From Valencia hispanica (Eukaryota; Chordata; Actinopteri; Cyprinodontiformes; Valenciidae): a stretch of DNA of 64,000 nucleotides. Positions within the stretch are counted from its first letter, which is position 1. Every line of letters begins with the position of its first letter. Location of the stretch: assembly GCA_963556495.2 (NCBI GenBank), contig OY747723.1, forward strand, positions 15,077,501 to 15,141,500. Direction: 5' to 3'. Position numbers and translations under genes: made by a program. Below, piece by piece: positions 41,601 through 54,200 of this stretch. The notes under the pieces were generated by a model. The model searched no databases. It was given only the letters and a program-made list of their open reading frames with translations, and was not told the origin of the DNA.

Positions 41601-44271
41601 CTACTTGTCGTTGTAGTCGTTTCTTATCATTTTAAGCCTTTTTGTTTTCTTCTGATGGTGACAGTTTTTGTTGGGAGGGCTGAATGTCGAACACGATGAT
41701 CTCAAACACGGATCAGAACTTCAGTCTCATTGGAAATTTAGACACCTCACAAACCTGTTTTTAATCAGTTTTAGCTCAGAAGAGCTAAAATCATGGCAGA
41801 CCCGTGTTGTTGGCTAAAACGCTTGGTTTTTGTGCAACAGGATATTTAGCTAAACTCTAGGAAGAGTGTTTGCATATATTTGAATAAAATCCATAACTCT
41901 TGTTTAAAATTAATTGAAGTTGTAGAATGGCTCCAACCTGAACCCCCCCCCCAGCTGATTCAAATACATTATGGAAAAAGGCAAATGAATAACCTTCATG
42001 CTGATGGAGAGGCTATGGAAATGTCTCAGCCAGGCTGAAGAGCTGTAGGAGGAGCTTAGTGCCTGTAACTGAGCTGCTGTTCTCTCCATGGACAATCCAC
42101 TCATCATGCTCTTAAGGGGATCCTGTTGCTCACTTATTTTAAGGCAGTTATACTAATTAGGATTTCTGTCTCAGCCGTCGTTTTGCAGCTCTGCTGCTCC
42201 CTGCAGCGATTTGATGGACATCAGCTGCATGCTTGTGTTGGATTCTTAAATCAGCCCTGTTGGCTGCTGTCATTTCTTACTTCTTTTTTTTGACCTCATA
42301 AAAGCATCCAACATAGGTCAAGGAAAAGGTTTGCATTTATTTGATTGCGGCCCTCTGCTGGTTACTAAAGGAAATGCATGCCTGATGAACAGCACTTGCT
42401 TCATTAGACCTAGATGTTTTGTGCAAGTCTATTTAACAGTATTTTTTTATTTTTTATGCTAATGACGGTGTGAATAAAAATATTGCTGACATTAGTGTTA
42501 TCTGTGGTAGCAGGAGGAAAAGGTTTGATGAAATCCCCCCAGTCTGATGCTGCCAGCACCGTGTTTCACAGTACGGGTTGTGTGTTAGGGCTGATTTGCA
42601 CAGTCACTTTTTGTATAGAGGCCAAACGTGTTCAGTTTGACAAGTCAGGTGACTTCTGAGGAAAGTGTTTGCAGTGGATTTCTTTTAGTGGTATCAGAAT
42701 TGAAGGGAGCCAAATACAAGGCCACCCCACATTTTTCTCTTACATTTGACTGATTAACGTTGGACAAGAGTAAAATAAAAGGTGGATTAGATCCGGAGCA
42801 GACGATGGGACTCGACAGTCTTTGCCACCATCTAGAAAACGTGACCGTAATGGTCGGGGCGTTTTAACAGGCATTTACTGGTGAAGCAGATTGGTGTAAT
42901 CTGTAAGTTATGTTAAATATTTATCAGTAAAGCTGTTTGTGCGTCACAGGTCGGACAACAAGGTGACGGTCCACTTCATCAACCGAGACGGGGAGAAGAT
43001 CACAGTGAAGGCCTCGCCCGGGGACTCCCTGCTAGATGTGGTCATCAACGAAGACCTGGACTTTGATGGCTTCGGTATGGAAACGCCAGCCGGCCAAGAT
43101 GTGCGGCACAGAGCAGGAGGCGGCCTAAAAGAGCTTCTGTGTGTCTGTGTGCTGTAGGAGCTTGTGAGGGAACCCTGGCGTGCTCCACGTGTCACCTGAT
43201 CTTCGACGAGGAGCTGTACAAGAAGCTGGGGCCGGTCACAGACGAGGAGATGGACATGTTGGATTTAGCTTATGGCCTGACCGAGACGTAAGGAGACACA
43301 CAAGCAGACGAGCATCCAGTAGTGGTTTTGTTTTATTCATCACTTTATAAACACTTAAACATGTATTTGTATGAGAGGAAAAAAAAACATTGGCTTCGGT
43401 TGATTTTTATATATATATATTTGCTGTAAATCAGGGGATTAACTGCACCTGTTTGAAAGGTGGGTTTTGCAGGATGACTACTCATAACACAATTCAACCT
43501 CTGGATGGCTAAAAATATGAGGTTATGGAATGGCCTAGTCAAAGTCCCGATGCCGTGGTATGATACTTAAGCGTTTCCCCAAATCTCCTGATGGCCGCGG
43601 TTACAAGGTGGCACCACGAGGTATTAGGATGAGAGTTGATTACTTCCTCACACAGGATCAGGTTGGCTTGGATTGCTTTATTTGAAAACAGCTTTTTATA
43701 TTTCCTCAGGTCATCCTTGTTTGGTATGAAACATTTAAGAGTGACAAAAGTAAATATAGAAATCTGTAAGGGAGGAAATAATTCCGTCTGGGCTGCACAA
43801 ATAAGAAATACACTACCAGGTGAGCTAGATTTTTATCAATGTTTGTGTTCTGCATCTGATTACTACACTTAAGAAAAACCTGCAACTTCCTGACCTGTGG
43901 TCCTTTACACTGCCTCTGCTTAAACCGCCAAACTTGGTATTGAAACGGGCAAAATTGATGTTTTGAATTTCTTTTACAAAGGTTATAGTGGTCTGCCTTA
44001 TTAAATAAGCATTTATTATATAGGATAATTATGTCCATAGCTGAGTACAAAGGTTAAAGAATTTGACCTGGTCTAACTTAGTTCAAATGTTTAAAAAAAA
44101 CTAACAAAACAGTTAATGTGTACTCTACCAGTTTAGGTTGAATATCGTGTTTTGTGCTCCAGGTCTCGTCTGGGTTGCCAGATCTGCCTGACCAAGTCTC
44201 TGGAGGGCATGGTGGCCAGAGTTCCAGAGAGCGTCGCAGACATCCGACAAACCAAAGACGGCTCTGCTTGA
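38627..44271 (+). CDS. fdx1: Ferredoxin 1 (adrenodoxin-type), mitochondrial
   Basis: A 2Fe-2S ferredoxin that passes electrons from ferredoxin reductase to mitochondrial P450s and related acceptors. Exons 38627-38760, 42950-43074, 43158-43287, 44163-44271; 498 nt, 165 aa, all phases consistent. Residues 1-45 form an Arg-rich, acid-poor leader typical of a mitochondrial targeting peptide. The ferredoxin fold follows ([25 protein letters not shown]). The cluster ligands are [10 protein letters not shown] plus the later Cys in [20 protein letters not shown] matches adrenodoxin's partner-binding acidic helix. FDX2 has a different core (CEASLACSTCHVYV) and is excluded. Intron 1 (4.2 kb) carries LINE, Tc1 and MITE remnants. 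The next gene, arhgap20, converges on it, the neighbour order I recall from human chromosome 11. Confidence 0.95.
39138..39313. mobile_element. Palindromic MITE, copy 2
   Basis: Same family as 17244-17392: TTTTAGATGTTTGCCTGCTT at the left and GGGAAACATCTAAAACGTGC, then GGGCGGTGTGTGCCTTTA, at the right. It lies in fdx1 intron 1. Confidence 0.55.
39325..39420 (-). mobile_element. Tc1 transposase fossil
   Basis: CACAGCATGATTCTGCCACC on the plus strand is the complement of the conserved GGGSIM-coding segment of Tc1. Very short, in fdx1 intron 1. Confidence 0.35.
39600..39965 (-). mobile_element. LINE reverse-transcriptase fragment
   Basis: The minus strand reads [14 protein letters not shown].., a diverged GxPGLHP segment and YADDAQ, in the order of an RT palm domain of the L2/Rex1 class. 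It is broken and short. It may belong to the same class as 35390-36665. Confidence 0.65.
40060..40465 (-). other. GC-rich island with short frame and AATAAA
   Basis: Inside fdx1 intron 1. A minus-strand frame of 60 codons (40270-40088) is followed within about 10 nt by AATAAATAAA. Another frame reads [20 protein letters not shown] with no match I recognise. It could be a processed pseudogene, a small antisense transcript or chance. Confidence 0.25.
41106..41250. repeat. LINE 3'-end fragment
   Basis: TTGATTCAAGTCAAAAATAC then TTAATTTATCCCAAACGGAA resembles common fish non-LTR 3' ends. No coding content. Confidence 0.4.
41500..41600 (-). mobile_element. Tc1 transposase fossil
   Basis: CCCATGATGCTCCCACCGCC on the plus strand is a Tc1 GGGSIM-type signature in the minus direction. 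A similar short fossil lies at about 42540-42580. Both are in fdx1 intron 1. Confidence 0.35.
43625..43790 (+). mobile_element. Tc1-type terminal segment
   Basis: A diverged copy of 28015-28205: GTTGATTACTTCCTCACACA, GTTGGCTTGGAT, GAAACATTTAAGAGTG, ATCTGTAAGG. It lies in the last fdx1 intron. Confidence 0.5.
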
Positions 44272-44439
44272 ACCGGGACATCGGCATTAGCTGTTCAGAA
44301 GTGATGATTTCACCATGGTGGGTGGAAATCCATGATGCTGTGGACTGCCACAGAACAGTTTTTTTATATATAAAAACATTTTTCTAGAGTAAAATGTGAG
44401 CTGTAATCAGCAATTTTACGTAAAACTTGTCTGATAGGA

Positions 44440-44445
44440 AATAAA
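44440..44445 (+). terminator. fdx1 poly(A) signal
   Basis: AATAAA about 170 bp after the fdx1 stop codon. Confidence 0.7.
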
Positions 44446-45237
44446 CTATATTTGAGTTATAAACTGCTGTCTAGCTGAGTTGAATGTCTTTATAATCTGG
44501 TTTAGTTTTAATCACTAAGAAATGCTCATCATACCATCATTGCTAATGTGACCAAACTGTGACGGCTGACTCAAGTTTTCAAATACTGTAAAAAAAATAA
44601 TAATGTATCGCCTTAATAACAATCCAGTCCTAAATAGATCTATTTTATCAGACTGTAAAGGACCAGAATACAGCGGTGTATAAAAATAAATAAAATCACC
44701 TTTCTAACAGTTTCTGAATCAGCGTCATCCTTTTTAAAGCAGCTCTCATTTAACTTTTAAAACTTGTATTTGCCTAAAATGCAAAGCAGGCGTTTAAAGG
44801 TGGAGCTCTATTAGAACAAACCGCATGTAAACGTTGCATGTTGCCCTAATATGCCCCTCTGTACTGTAACCATGCAGCAATATTCAAGATCCCTTCAACT
44901 CTATATTTCTCATGTTGCACATTAGTGTAAAAGAAAGTAAATCACGTCCCGTTTCATCTCCGCTTAAGTTAGGTGCTACAACAGACCAAATCAAATGGCT
45001 CGTCCAATGAGAAGTGTAGTTATTGACAAAACAAGGCAATAGCGGGTTTTTGTGTAGAGAATTGCTGACCAGTATTTTTATACTGAGCTGAACCTCTTTT
45101 TCCTTTTGAAGGCACTAAGCAACTTGCAAGAACTGAAACTTGTGCTACATCAGCAGATGATTTGACTCATTCTAAAGATGGACATGTTGACTTAAATGAA
45201 ATTAAAGGACATAGTGTGTGCTCTTATTTCTTTCCAA
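44446..45237. other. fdx1-arhgap20 convergent spacer
   Basis: An AT-rich spacer containing the 3' UTR of arhgap20 on the minus strand. I saw no further gene and no unambiguous arhgap20 poly(A) signal. Confidence 0.4.
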
Positions 45238-48200
45238 TCAGACATAAGACTCTTCAGCAAACAGAAGCTGCTCTAAATCTGGCTCCACCGTGGGATCGCT
45301 GCACCTCTTTAACCACTCTCTTTGACCCTCCACCAGAGCGAGCGCCACCTCCTGGCTGCTCTGAGGATTGCTGCGAGGGTGGGAGGAGAAGTAGTCCCTC
45401 ACTGCTTTGGTGGCACAGGGGGAGAGGCAGAAACTAGCCTCGGGCGGGTTCAGTCCCGGGTCGCTGGGCAGCCTCGCCCGGGTGACTGTGGTGGCTCTGT
45501 CGGCGATCTGCCGCTCCGGTTCCGAACCTCGTCGCCGGTACAGCCGGCTGTTACAGTCCTCCACCGCGGGAGTCTTTTGTCTTCTGAAGAGGGACAGAGA
45601 CGGCCCGCTGGGCTTGTAAAATAACGGCTGCTGCTTTATTTCAGGCGCTTCGCCTCCGGGGTTGGCGAGCACGTCGCTGATCTGAACCGTCAGAGCAGAT
45701 TCTGGCGACTGGAGCCTGGTGGGTTTGGGAAAGCGAAGGCTCCCTGTGGCCCGGTGGAGCAGGGAAGGGCTGGAGGATTCCTGTTTGGGGTGTCGGACGT
45801 TCCCTTTCTCTCCCGCATCCTTTGAGCCTCTGCGGGGCGTTTTGGTTTTAGCTTGGCTGCTGGAGGTCAGCTTTGTTGTTCCACCCTGTAGGCACATAAG
45901 TATTCATTACTAACGGGGGATTTTTGTAGACAAATTCAACATTTCATTTAAGTGCATCTATGTAATGTATATTTCTTGCAACCCATTGCAAAAGGTCCTG
46001 GCTTAGTGTCCGTGTTGCCTTATAATTGTTTTAATTTGTCCATTTTCTGCTTTATTGGCAAAGTTTACTAGATTTGTATTTAAAACCTGATATTACAAAT
46101 GAAAAAAACAGATAGGCCCGCAGCATCATAGATCCTCCATCTTGCCAAACTAAAGTCCCAATAGGGCTTGGTTCTCTCAACATATCACTGTGTTTTGTAG
46201 CAAAATAAATCTGGGTCCACATTCAGCTGTTTTAATGATCTCCTTTGCTATAGATGATGGTCAAGTTTAGACAAGTAGCTACTTCCTTTTAGCATCTGGT
46301 TCATTTGAATGACATGTTCTCTTGTCTTTCTCCTTTTCAAGACTGCCATATTCATTCCTCAAGGATTTCTAAATAGAAGTTATTACTGTAGTATGATTTT
46401 GCTTTATTTTCCAGTGTGAGATTAACCTACCAGAATAAAGACGGTCCGTGTACATGACGGCCAACCGATTTCCTTTTTGATATAAAAAAAAACAAAATCA
46501 GGAAACAAGCAGTTTCCCGATTACCAAAAAGAAAACGGAAAACAATAAACGATCTATTATCTGTGTTCCGATAGTTTGTTTCAAGATAAAAATTTGGAAT
46601 CAGAACGACGGGAAAAACAGATTTTCAATCATTTATTACTTTTTTGGGCCATGACCCGGAAGTTGTCCGTGATACACCAGAGAAGAAGTTTTGTGCTTAA
46701 TTGTCATTGATTGGGATTAAACATCGGTATAAAACAATGGCCTTGCAAGAGTTTGCTGATTTTATAACTGAAAAACGAATTAATGGGATGACATGTGGGG
46801 GTATCGCTGCCACTTTACGTGATCAGTTTGGACCAGCGCGGCGGGGTTTCTCTGAAAGAAACGTAAGGAGGTGGTGCGCTGAGCAGGAACTTCTGTCCTG
46901 ACAGCCGACTGGAAAATGAAATTGCGCAAAGTATCTCGGAGGTAGGCTATAATTTTAAAATTATTTCTATATAGCCTACATAATTTTTATTTATCATAAT
47001 ACATTGTTGCTTCACCTGTGAGTTAATGTTTAAAGATCTCATGACACGAAGCTGACTTCATGAAAATATGACATAATTCATCTTGTCAAAGTATGTGGTT
47101 TTGTAAATTTATGAGCCGAACAGACTTGATTTTACGAGATAATTACAGTTTCATAAATATTAGCTTATTCGCGGCTTCAAAGCTACGTCTCCATGTGACG
47201 TCAGCGACAGAACCGCTCAGGCTGTACAGTCCGAAAACTACCGCCGTCAGGCCTGATGGAGGCGCTCATATTTGAAGGCTCGGAAGATAGAGGTGGTGGT
47301 GGCATCAAACCGGAGATGGGTAGAAGAAAGCGGGTCAGAGAAGCGGGAGAAGTGACGTCAGGGAAACGCAGGTTGGTAAGGATTAGAAATAACTTTTAAT
47401 CGTGGCTTCTTTTCTTTTCAAATAATTAACAAAATGATATAAATGAGCATAATAATATTAACGTGTAGTGAGTTTAGTAGTGACCTGAACAATAAACATT
47501 AGCCTACATAATATAAATATGGAAAATCAGTTTTAAAACTAAAAATAATAAACTAATCCAGACGTACTTATTTATAAGGTCTGAGACTGATATCGGAAAA
47601 ATAAAATATTGTAGGCAAACATTCAAGGCAAACAAAGCAAGTAGCCTAAGACTTCATTAAAATTCTTTATGATTATTGTACCAAATTATTAGTTTCAGGT
47701 GAAACACGTTTATTTAATTTATTTGTCAGACTCATTAAATAGAGTTTGAATTATTCATAATTATAGCAAAACTGCTTTGAATATGTACCTGTTTCTTTTG
47801 GACAAGGTTGTCTGTTTTAAAACTGCTGGGGACAATTATTGATTATTCATATAGCCTATAATTATTCAACCGTCGGCTATAGGCTTTATGCGCAGTAATA
47901 AGACGCGTTCCCTTTACAACCCTTGTAGTTCTGTGTGGGGAAACTTTAACTAACAGTTCAGTACTGCAATGGGGCGGGTGGAATATTCCAAAGCAATAAA
48001 AGATAATTAATTCTACTATAATGTACATTAAATCAGGGATCCCGTTATTTTCTGTCTTTGACAGTTTTTACATTTTGAAAAAATCTGAAACCTTCAATAT
48101 TATTTAATTCTTCGTTCATTTTAGTTAATATTCAGCCTGAACAATCTGAACAAAGAATCTCCATCGTGCCATCACACATGGAGCAGATGAAAACATGGAC

Positions 48201-51200
48201 TAAATATGAACATTTTACCTGCAGTCTCACAACTTTCTCCTGGTCTATACACGTGAATTGTGCACCTGCTTGTGCATAAGAGAGGCTGAATCCGCTCCGC
48301 TCGCACACTGCAGACTGGAATAACAAGAGCCACTTCTTTCTCAACTTTCTTATTGCCTCAGCAGGAGGAAATAGTTGCATTGAGTGCGGTGTCCAGGTCT
48401 GAGATGATGCTCAGATGCTCTCATTAGAATCTTTTTTGATTGATTCAGCTTCCTAAACTCTGTGCGTAAAGTTGAAAATGACTGTGCGTCTGCATCAAGT
48501 GGTCAGTGGCGTAAACTGTAAACTTTCACAATGAAGGACGGCTGTTAGTTTGCGTGTCCACAGGTGTTTCTGATTATTGTACTAATGAATAGAGGTTGCG
48601 TCATAATAAACTAACGGCAAAAGCTCATCACACAAACACTCTTCAGATGCTGTTCCTTTTTGTGAATGCATTCACTACCTGATGGAGTAGTGGAGTGGTT
48701 GAGCCGCCCGTCAGAAAGTGAACTTTTGTGTGATGTCCTGCTTCATTTTCTCACTCGATTTTCCTACTGCACTTTAACAACGGCCTTTACATTTTTCCAT
48801 TAGGCTACAGTTTTAAAAAACCGATCAAAGACAGAAAATAACAGAATCCCCAAGTGATTGTAAATTATATTACAATGAATCATGTCCCTTTTATTTCTTT
48901 GAAACATTGCACATCTGAAATTAATTTAATGCAGAGATCTCTGTCCAGAATCAAAATATCGTCCACAGTCCCTGGCTTTATCTGTGTTCTCCGTTTCTGA
49001 ATCACAAATTCAATCGCAAAAAAATCTCTCTGGCAGCGCAGGATAGCGGGAACATTCTGCTGCCAGCGCATAGCTAGGGGAATATTCTGCCATGTTCTCT
49101 CCACAAACACAATATATCAACACCATCTCTTTGGGAGTCGTAAACAAACAAAAGTATTAAATTAATATTTTTAACCTGCAGTGAAGAAACTTCAGCCAGA
49201 GCCATAAAATGTAATTTATGTATTTTTCCATCTTGAAACGAGAACCAGCGGTACAGCAGGTCTCTGCTCTGAACGTGTTTGCATACGGACTAAAACCTTG
49301 ACGTATCCACTGCAAAGAACGCTGCAGCATCTGCACAGAAAGTAACCATGACTGTATGAGACGGTGCAATGGAGTCATTTAAATAATGGTCCGCTCAGAT
49401 ACTGATTATGTGGAAATTGTGCTGGGAGCACAAGTGGATGTTAGATCTGCGCTGGTAAGAAATTCATCAGTTTTAGAAAAGTGGTGGAGACATGTCCCCG
49501 GCTTAAGTGAGCCTATGCTTCTGGAAACACGAGATCTAATTGGGCAGTCAGTGGAAGTGGAGCTTGTAGGAGTAGGGATGCTGATGCTGTCGCGCAGTTC
49601 ATGAGCACCATCATGGTACCGCCGCCACGCTGTCTAACTCCTGCTGAACACTGCAGGCACAGCTGCTGGCAGCAACACACGCTTGTGTTGACCTAAACAA
49701 CCCAGGGATTCCTTTATCATAGTAATCAAAACAATTCTGCTCAAAAGTCCGAACAGAGGAGAGATGAGAAGGAGGGAGTCCACTACTCACGGGTGCTTCT
49801 AACCTGTTTCACCCACTTAGACAGTAACTCTGGGTCTTTGGGAAACTTAAATAAACAGAGACCGTCCTTGTGTGTATTTGAGCAAAATCCCCCAACACAA
49901 CGCCAAGGCATTGCAATCACTTTTCTTTGTCAAAAATAGAAAATAGCGGTCCCAGTCACAGCTGAAAATGTGTCAAGAATGAGTTCTCTCGCTAACGTCA
50001 CTTCCGGCTTTCAGCTCGTACAGTGCGCAGCGATACAGTAAAATGCTAGGCACCGCAGCGGTTTTTGGCTCTCAGTAGGATTATGCAAGGCGTGTTTATG
50101 ACTTTGACATTGTCCATTGGGTTCAGATTTCTTTATTTTATGTTATGGTTAAAAATGTCAACTTCGTGTCATGAGGTCTTGAAACAAATGAAAACCTGTT
50201 GAGTGATACACACTTGCTTTTTCAGGCTTCTCCATGTTCAATCAATAGTTCAATGTTTAAAGTTATTACAACTTCTCCAGACTGGATCGTCCTTTGGCCG
50301 AAAAATGATGACGGGGTACCTGTGTGCCAAGGGATTGAAAGCTGCTGAGGACAGAGTGAGAAGAAAACTGAAAAACATTCATCAGCCCTACCACGTCTTG
50401 AGGCAGCAGGTACACTGTAAAGAATTTCTCTGTAAATTAACAGTAAATTACTGGCAGCAGGGACGCCAGTAATTTACCGTTAATTTACAATGCCACTACT
50501 GTTCTTTATTTTACCAGTATATTACCGTATTTTGGATCAAAGTATATGACCGTAAAATAACGGTGGGTGTTATAGTAATTTTACAGCACATCTACCGTAA
50601 TTTATTTAACAGTATAATACTGTTTTTTTTTATTACAGTACATGCCAGTCGGAAAACTGGGTTATGATTATTTTACAGCGCATCTACCGTAATTTATTTA
50701 ACACCATTTTACCGTATTTTGGCTTGCAGTAGAACTGTGGGTTATGGTAATTTTACAGTATATGCCAGTGTGCTATAAAATCTGCTATATTTGCATTTGT
50801 ATACAGTAAATTCTCACAAATTTAAAAACAGGAGTATACAGGGTTTCTCCAATATCGAGCCTACCACATTTATCCAGCCAGTCAGCATTCAAAGGTCCGA
50901 CAATAAACACACAGCTTGTCTTGAATTTTACAAACGTCTTGCCTTCTAGCGCTTAGAGTGGATCAGAAACGCATACAGCAACAATATGCATTCATCTAAT
51001 AAGCTAGCGGAGGACACAGAGGTGGTGACGAGTCAAGAGTGGACAGTACAACGAGCGCTCACTCTGACGCTGTTTTCGAGAACCAAAAAGCAGAACTCAG
51101 AGCAGAGCACTGTGAGTAACACTGTTTCCCAGCATTGACAGTACAGCTGTGTTTGCCTCAGTTTCTATCATCAATATTGGGTGTCTATGCATCCTGGCTC

Positions 51201-54200
51201 AATGAAGAGACATAATCATAACTGAATTGATTACTTGTTTTTGTTATTGCCAATCATTCCTAACCTCTAACCTTGAATAAAAATCAGATCCAGACCTTTT
51301 AGTAATAAGTTTGAGAACCCTGGTATAGAACACGAGAATATACAATGCTGTATTTATTACAAAATGCTAATTTGTACAGCAAACTGTGTAAGATTAGTAA
51401 CAGAAAACATTTGTATTACAAAAATGACAAGGTGATGCATTATTCTCTATAGAGAATAAACAGGCGGACAAAATGACAAGGACCACTGATGTAAATGAAC
51501 ATGTTTGGCCTTTTAATGAATTAAATCTTATATTTTATTTTAGGGAGGAAATCTGAACCCTGTGCCCTACAACGCAGAATACATGGGTCACAAACTGCAT
51601 GATGACCAAAACGAAAAGCTGGTTATGTTTGGAGTGACCCATGTAATGGCTATTGATGGTTTCAGCAAGAAAGTTGTTGGTCATTCCACCATGCCGATAA
51701 AGAATAATCTCATTATATATGAGGAAGTTTACAGGTAAGATATATGACATAGTTGTAGTCCCAAATATACAGAGTTTAATATTTGTTCACATGATCCAGA
51801 ACTGAGAATGCACACTGATAAAATTATAACATATGACAATGAGTATTATTTTTTTTCCCCTCTTTGTTTTTTTGGGGGAGGGGGTTTGCGCCCCCTTCGA
51901 GGATGGTGGTGTTACAGTTACAACAGTTACCGGTTCGTTTTCCTTGGTTTCTTAATTTTTCTTATTTTCATTACTTGTTTGCAGTTATTCTTGAATGTGG
52001 CTCATATCCTGCCCTGAACACACCCAAACCAGTTATAAATGGTCAATGCAAAGCAGGACATGAATATCGTTGCACATTATTATTATCATGATGTACTTTA
52101 TAATGCGTTTTCTTCATCCACGTGTAATGCTTATGTTTTATATAAAGCACTACTTGAATCTTCTTTAAATGTGCTATACAAATAAAATTGCTCTACCTTA
52201 GAATGCTACTTTAAAATCCTCTAATATCACATTCTGCTGTTTATATTTAAAACTGTTTTGTGGTGCTTTTGTGTTTTTCTCAGATCTGCTGTGCTCGCAT
52301 ATGGACTATGGGACCAGATGAGAGTGGACTGTGGTACAGAGTTTTATCTCTATTTATCCAAGAAAAGCTGGCAGAACACAGGCACAATCATCAAAGGCTG
52401 CCCTATGTTCAGACACCTTCTACCAGAGTAAAATCAATTATATTTTCCAAAGCTAATTCAAATGTCTTGATACATGTCTCTTCCAAGTATGTATACAAAG
52501 TAAACTTCCTATATCTTTCACAGAACCATGTGATAGAGAGAATGTGGTCAGAGGTTAATGCCAGGGTCAACTACCCTTTAAAGGCAGCTTTGGTCCAGCT
52601 GGTGAACATGGAGGACATTGGCTCTGACATCAGACCTGGATAGGGTTTTGTAGACATAAACAAAAAAATGATTGTTAGATGATGTCAAAACTTCAAAATG
52701 TACTTTACGTCTTTATACAGTTACTTATGGTTACAACTTGTGTGTTGTACATGCCTTTACAAATAAGACAGCTGAGGGCATCCATGACATTGTGCAGGTT
52801 GTCATCTTGTCTCACTGCTGTGCTTCTAGCTTTTGCCAGGTCAGACAGCAGGTTGATGGTGTCAGTGACATCTTGGAGGGTCTCAGCAGCTTGTTTAAGC
52901 TGATCTATTTTCCCATTGACCTCCTGTAGGCTCCAATTTTCCCCAGATCTTCGACTGTAAAGGTTGAGTTTCTTTAGTTTTTTCTTTTCTTTAGCAAGCC
53001 TGACACATTTTTCAGTTGTTTGACGTTTGCATTAAAATTTCTGACAGTTATTTTGAAGAGTAATCATGAAACTATTCATAATCAACATTCAGAAAATATC
53101 AGGTAAAGCCCTGCTAATAATTACAAAAGTACAAAACATAAGGATATTTATGTCTGGCACATAGTAAATGCAGTATAATATTACATGATAGTATTTATAT
53201 AAATGTGGGCCTTCACATCAAATGTCATTACCTTGTCTTAGCTCTTCGACCACTCTGGAACTCCAGAAAAATCATCCTCAAAGATCGCAAAGATTTTTCT
53301 GGAGTTTTGTTTCCAGTAACTGGAACCTTTTAAGAGTAAAAAAAGATTAATTTGGCGTCTGCAAAACAGGTATTAATTTCTGCCAAAACTAATAAATGAC
53401 AACTAGCGATAACACAACTTACTTCTTGTCCCTGCTGAGTCTACAATTTAATTTCCTTGGCTGTCTGTCAGGGTAATGTCCTCAACACAGCCCAAGGCCT
53501 CCTTCACTTTTGCTGCTATCCGTTCAACTGTTGCATCAGATTCCGAGAAGTGAATGACCAGGGTCCTGGCAGATGTTAATTTGTCATTGACAATGTCTGC
53601 AATACGTACTGATCTAGGATAAAGAAGAATAAAAAAACAAACACTCCATTAAAATTACTTAATTTTTTTTTTCATCATACATTTAATAAAACAAAGGTTT
53701 TTAATGAAATACCTTTGGAATAGTCTTGCTGGAAAACTGGCTCGAGAGGTTGAAGGTGTAGCTTGTGATGTTTCAGTGAATGGAGAAGAAGGTGAGGGTC
53801 TGCGCATGAAGGTAAAGGGTACAACGGCAGGAGGGGCTCTGCCTGGAGGGACCTGTAGCTGTTCTGAATCTCCATGGACCTCATAATGACCCAGATTTTG
53901 GAGATTGACAGTGGAGAAATTTCCTGAAGAATCTGGAAATATTGCTGTGTTTATATCGTCTGTAATATATAGACAACCACCACTGACCTGTCAAATTAAA
54001 CAGACAAAAACATCAGAGACGTTTTGCAAAATCTCAGTCTCACACAACAGCTAACAGAACAAATTCATACCTTTTTAATGAATGTTAAAATGAATAAATT
54101 AAATAATATATATTTTTTAAATAATCTAACGGTCAACATGTAATGATTGTATTACAAAGATGGTAAAAACATACATTAGCTAAGAAAACTTTTATTTAAC

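Larger units (their letters stand above)
46737..52643 (+). pseudogene. Transposon DDE integrase, frameshifted
   Basis: Exons read: 46737-46941, 50281-50409, 51544-51734, 52284-52427, 52524-52643. The first exon (MALQEFADFITEKRING..SERNVRRWCAEQ) looks like an N-terminal helix-turn-helix. The catalytic core has the first Asp in MAIDGFSKK, the second in RVDCGTEFYL and the Glu in NHVIERMWSEVN, an rve/DDE arrangement known from fish and invertebrate integrase-core proteins. A frameshift near 46.89-46.91 kb stops the first exon early (TGA), and another near 52.34 kb separates FYL from QEKLAEHRH. It is therefore inactive unless the assembly is wrong. Intron 1 is 3.3 kb. Confidence 0.8.

Noticed and set aside
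38627..44271. Assignment of the ferredoxin to FDX2
   Set aside because: Residues around the cluster and the acidic helix match adrenodoxin (FDX1) rather than FDX2.
48132..49604. Several 60-80 codon frames inside the transposon's integrase intron 1
   Set aside because: They lack recognisable domains and are not in phase with the integrase exons.
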